Positions 63,245 to 64,000 of a stretch of 64,000 bases of DNA are shown piece after piece. The position numbers were made by a program, and so were the translations under genes. Each line of letters opens with the position of its first letter. Position 1 is the first letter of the stretch. Under the pieces are notes generated by a model that was not told the origin of the DNA, did no database searches, and saw only the letters and a list, made by a program, of their open reading frames with translations. The stretch comes from Aquisalimonas sp007126095 (GTDB lineage: Bacteria > Pseudomonadota > Gammaproteobacteria > Nitrococcales > Aquisalimonadaceae): contig NZ_JBLWFT010000001.1 in NCBI RefSeq assembly GCF_048323695.1, forward strand, positions 558,001-622,000. Reading direction: 5' to 3'.

Positions 63245-64000
63245 CTTCCGACCAGGGTTCCCGACGCCTCTCCCTTTACGTGACCGGCGATCACGAATGC
63301 GCCTATCTGCCGGACCGCACCGCCCGGACCGTGTTCGTGGACCCGAACTTCCCCTTGAAGAATGGTCACTACAGCGCGCTGATCCGCCAGGGAATGCGTC
63401 GCAGCGGGCGGTACATCTATCACCCCGGCTGCCCCTCCTGTAATGCCTGCCAGTCGCTGCGCGTTCCCGCCAGGGAGTTTCAGCCACGACGGCGGCAGCG
63501 CCGGTGCTGGCGCCTTAACGGCGACCTTCGGTCGACCGTGCGGAGCGCGGGGTTTCATCGGGAGCACTTCGATCTCTACCGCCACTACCTGAGCACACGG
63601 CACCCCGGCGGCGGCATGGATGCGCACGACGAGGCGGGTTACACGGATTTCCTGATCTGCCCCTGGGCCGAAACCCGGTTCGTGGAGTTCCGCCTGGATG
63701 GCCGCTTGCTAGCCGTGACTGTGATCGATCTCGTTGCCGACGGGTTTTCGGCGGTCTATACATTCTTCGATCCGGTCGAGACCCGTCGCGGCCTTGGTAG
63801 TTATGCGATTTTGTGGCAAATTGACGCGGCTCGTCGGTACGGCCTTGATTACGTGTATCTCGGATACTGGATCGCCGAGTGCGACAAGATGCGCTACAAG
63901 GCAGATTATCGGCACTGCGAGGTCTATCGGAGCGGCGCTTGGGAGCGCCTTGCCCCTCCCGGGACCCCGTCCGCGCACGGCGAACCATCCGACTCACACA
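63241..64000 (+). CDS. Aspartate/glutamate leucyltransferase (Bpt/Ate), 3' end cut by window
   Basis: Runs off the right edge with 253 codons visible and no stop. It begins MTSDQGSRRLSLYVTGDHEC followed by AYLPDRTARTVFVDPNFPLK, then HPGCPSCNACQSLRVPARE, whose cysteine cluster (C-P-S-C-N-A-C) is typical of bacterial R-transferase homologues. DGFSAVYTFFDPVETRRGLG and YVYLGYWIAECDKMRYKADY are the GNAT-like catalytic segments. The bacterial form adds Leu to N-terminal Asp or Glu, complementing Aat. Coupled to aat by a 4-base overlap. Confidence 0.94.
   Translation, partial: MTSDQGSRRLSLYVTGDHECAYLPDRTARTVFVDPNFPLKNGHYSALIRQGMRRSGRYIYHPGCPSCNACQSLRVPAREFQPRRRQRRCWRLNGDLRSTVRSAGFHREHFDLYRHYLSTRHPGGGMDAHDEAGYTDFLICPWAETRFVEFRLDGRLLAVTVIDLVADGFSAVYTFFDPVETRRGLGSYAILWQIDAARRYGLDYVYLGYWIAECDKMRYKADYRHCEVYRSGAWERLAPPGTPSAHGEPSDSH

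Overview
The window is GC-rich chromosomal DNA from a gammaproteobacterium. Gene content and order fit the Chromatiales/Ectothiorhodospiraceae side of the class: rpoE-rseA-rseC-mucD-lepA-lepB-DUF4845-rnc-era-recO-pdxJ-acpS, gacA-uvrC-pgsA-tRNAs, sdhCDAB with sdhE, and aat-ate beside ftsK. That placement is an inference from gene order and family resemblance. I see no prophage, insertion sequence, CRISPR array or rRNA. Nearly all of the window is ordinary housekeeping DNA, and I found no convincing new multi-gene system.

Layout. 1-5.8 kb: a class V aminotransferase cut by the window edge, then a minus-strand signalling cluster of two LuxR-type response regulators, a PAS histidine kinase, and a GGDEF/EAL gene broken by an internal deletion. 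A small exported protein follows. 5.8-8.5 kb: a DUF192 lipoprotein, an NSS-family sodium symporter and a small methyltransferase. 8.4-12.1 kb: the classical gacA-uvrC-pgsA-tRNA-Gly-tRNA-Cys-tRNA-Leu block. 12.1-21 kb: a RibD_C reductase, fumC, purB, two small unknowns, nudF, rlmD, a PolB-like exonuclease and cysM. 21.2-24 kb: gacS/barA, the likely kinase partner of gacA 9 kb away.

24-33.9 kb: a long minus-strand run from rpoE (sigma-E/AlgU) through its anti-sigma factor, RseC, the periplasmic protease MucD, LepA, signal peptidase, RNase III, Era, RecO, PdxJ and AcpS. The rseB/mucB gene usually found in the rpoE operon is absent. 34-41.3 kb: nadB, then a succinate dehydrogenase island in which an SDHAF4-like factor, sdhCDAB, sdhE and ygfX lie in one direction and the Fe-S factor gene ygfZ diverges from it. 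41-50.1 kb: lysS, prfB with its programmed frameshift, hrpA, a YfcE-type phosphoesterase, thrH and a 5'-nucleotidase.

50.2-55.3 kb: an AidB-like acyl-CoA dehydrogenase, a Bax-inhibitor-1 family membrane protein, and a uroporphyrinogen-III methyltransferase with an odd N-terminus, divergent from cysB. 55.3-61 kb: serS, rarA, lolA and ftsK. 61.3-64 kb: a DUF482/FemAB-like protein, then aat and ate, which form an N-end-rule pair; ate runs off the end.

Points most worth a second look: the EAL-domain deletion, a terminator hairpin lying inside the annotated start of the DUF192 gene, the missing rseB, the degenerate N-domain of the siroheme methyltransferase, the clustering of all SDH maturation factors, and a small family of intergenic palindromes.
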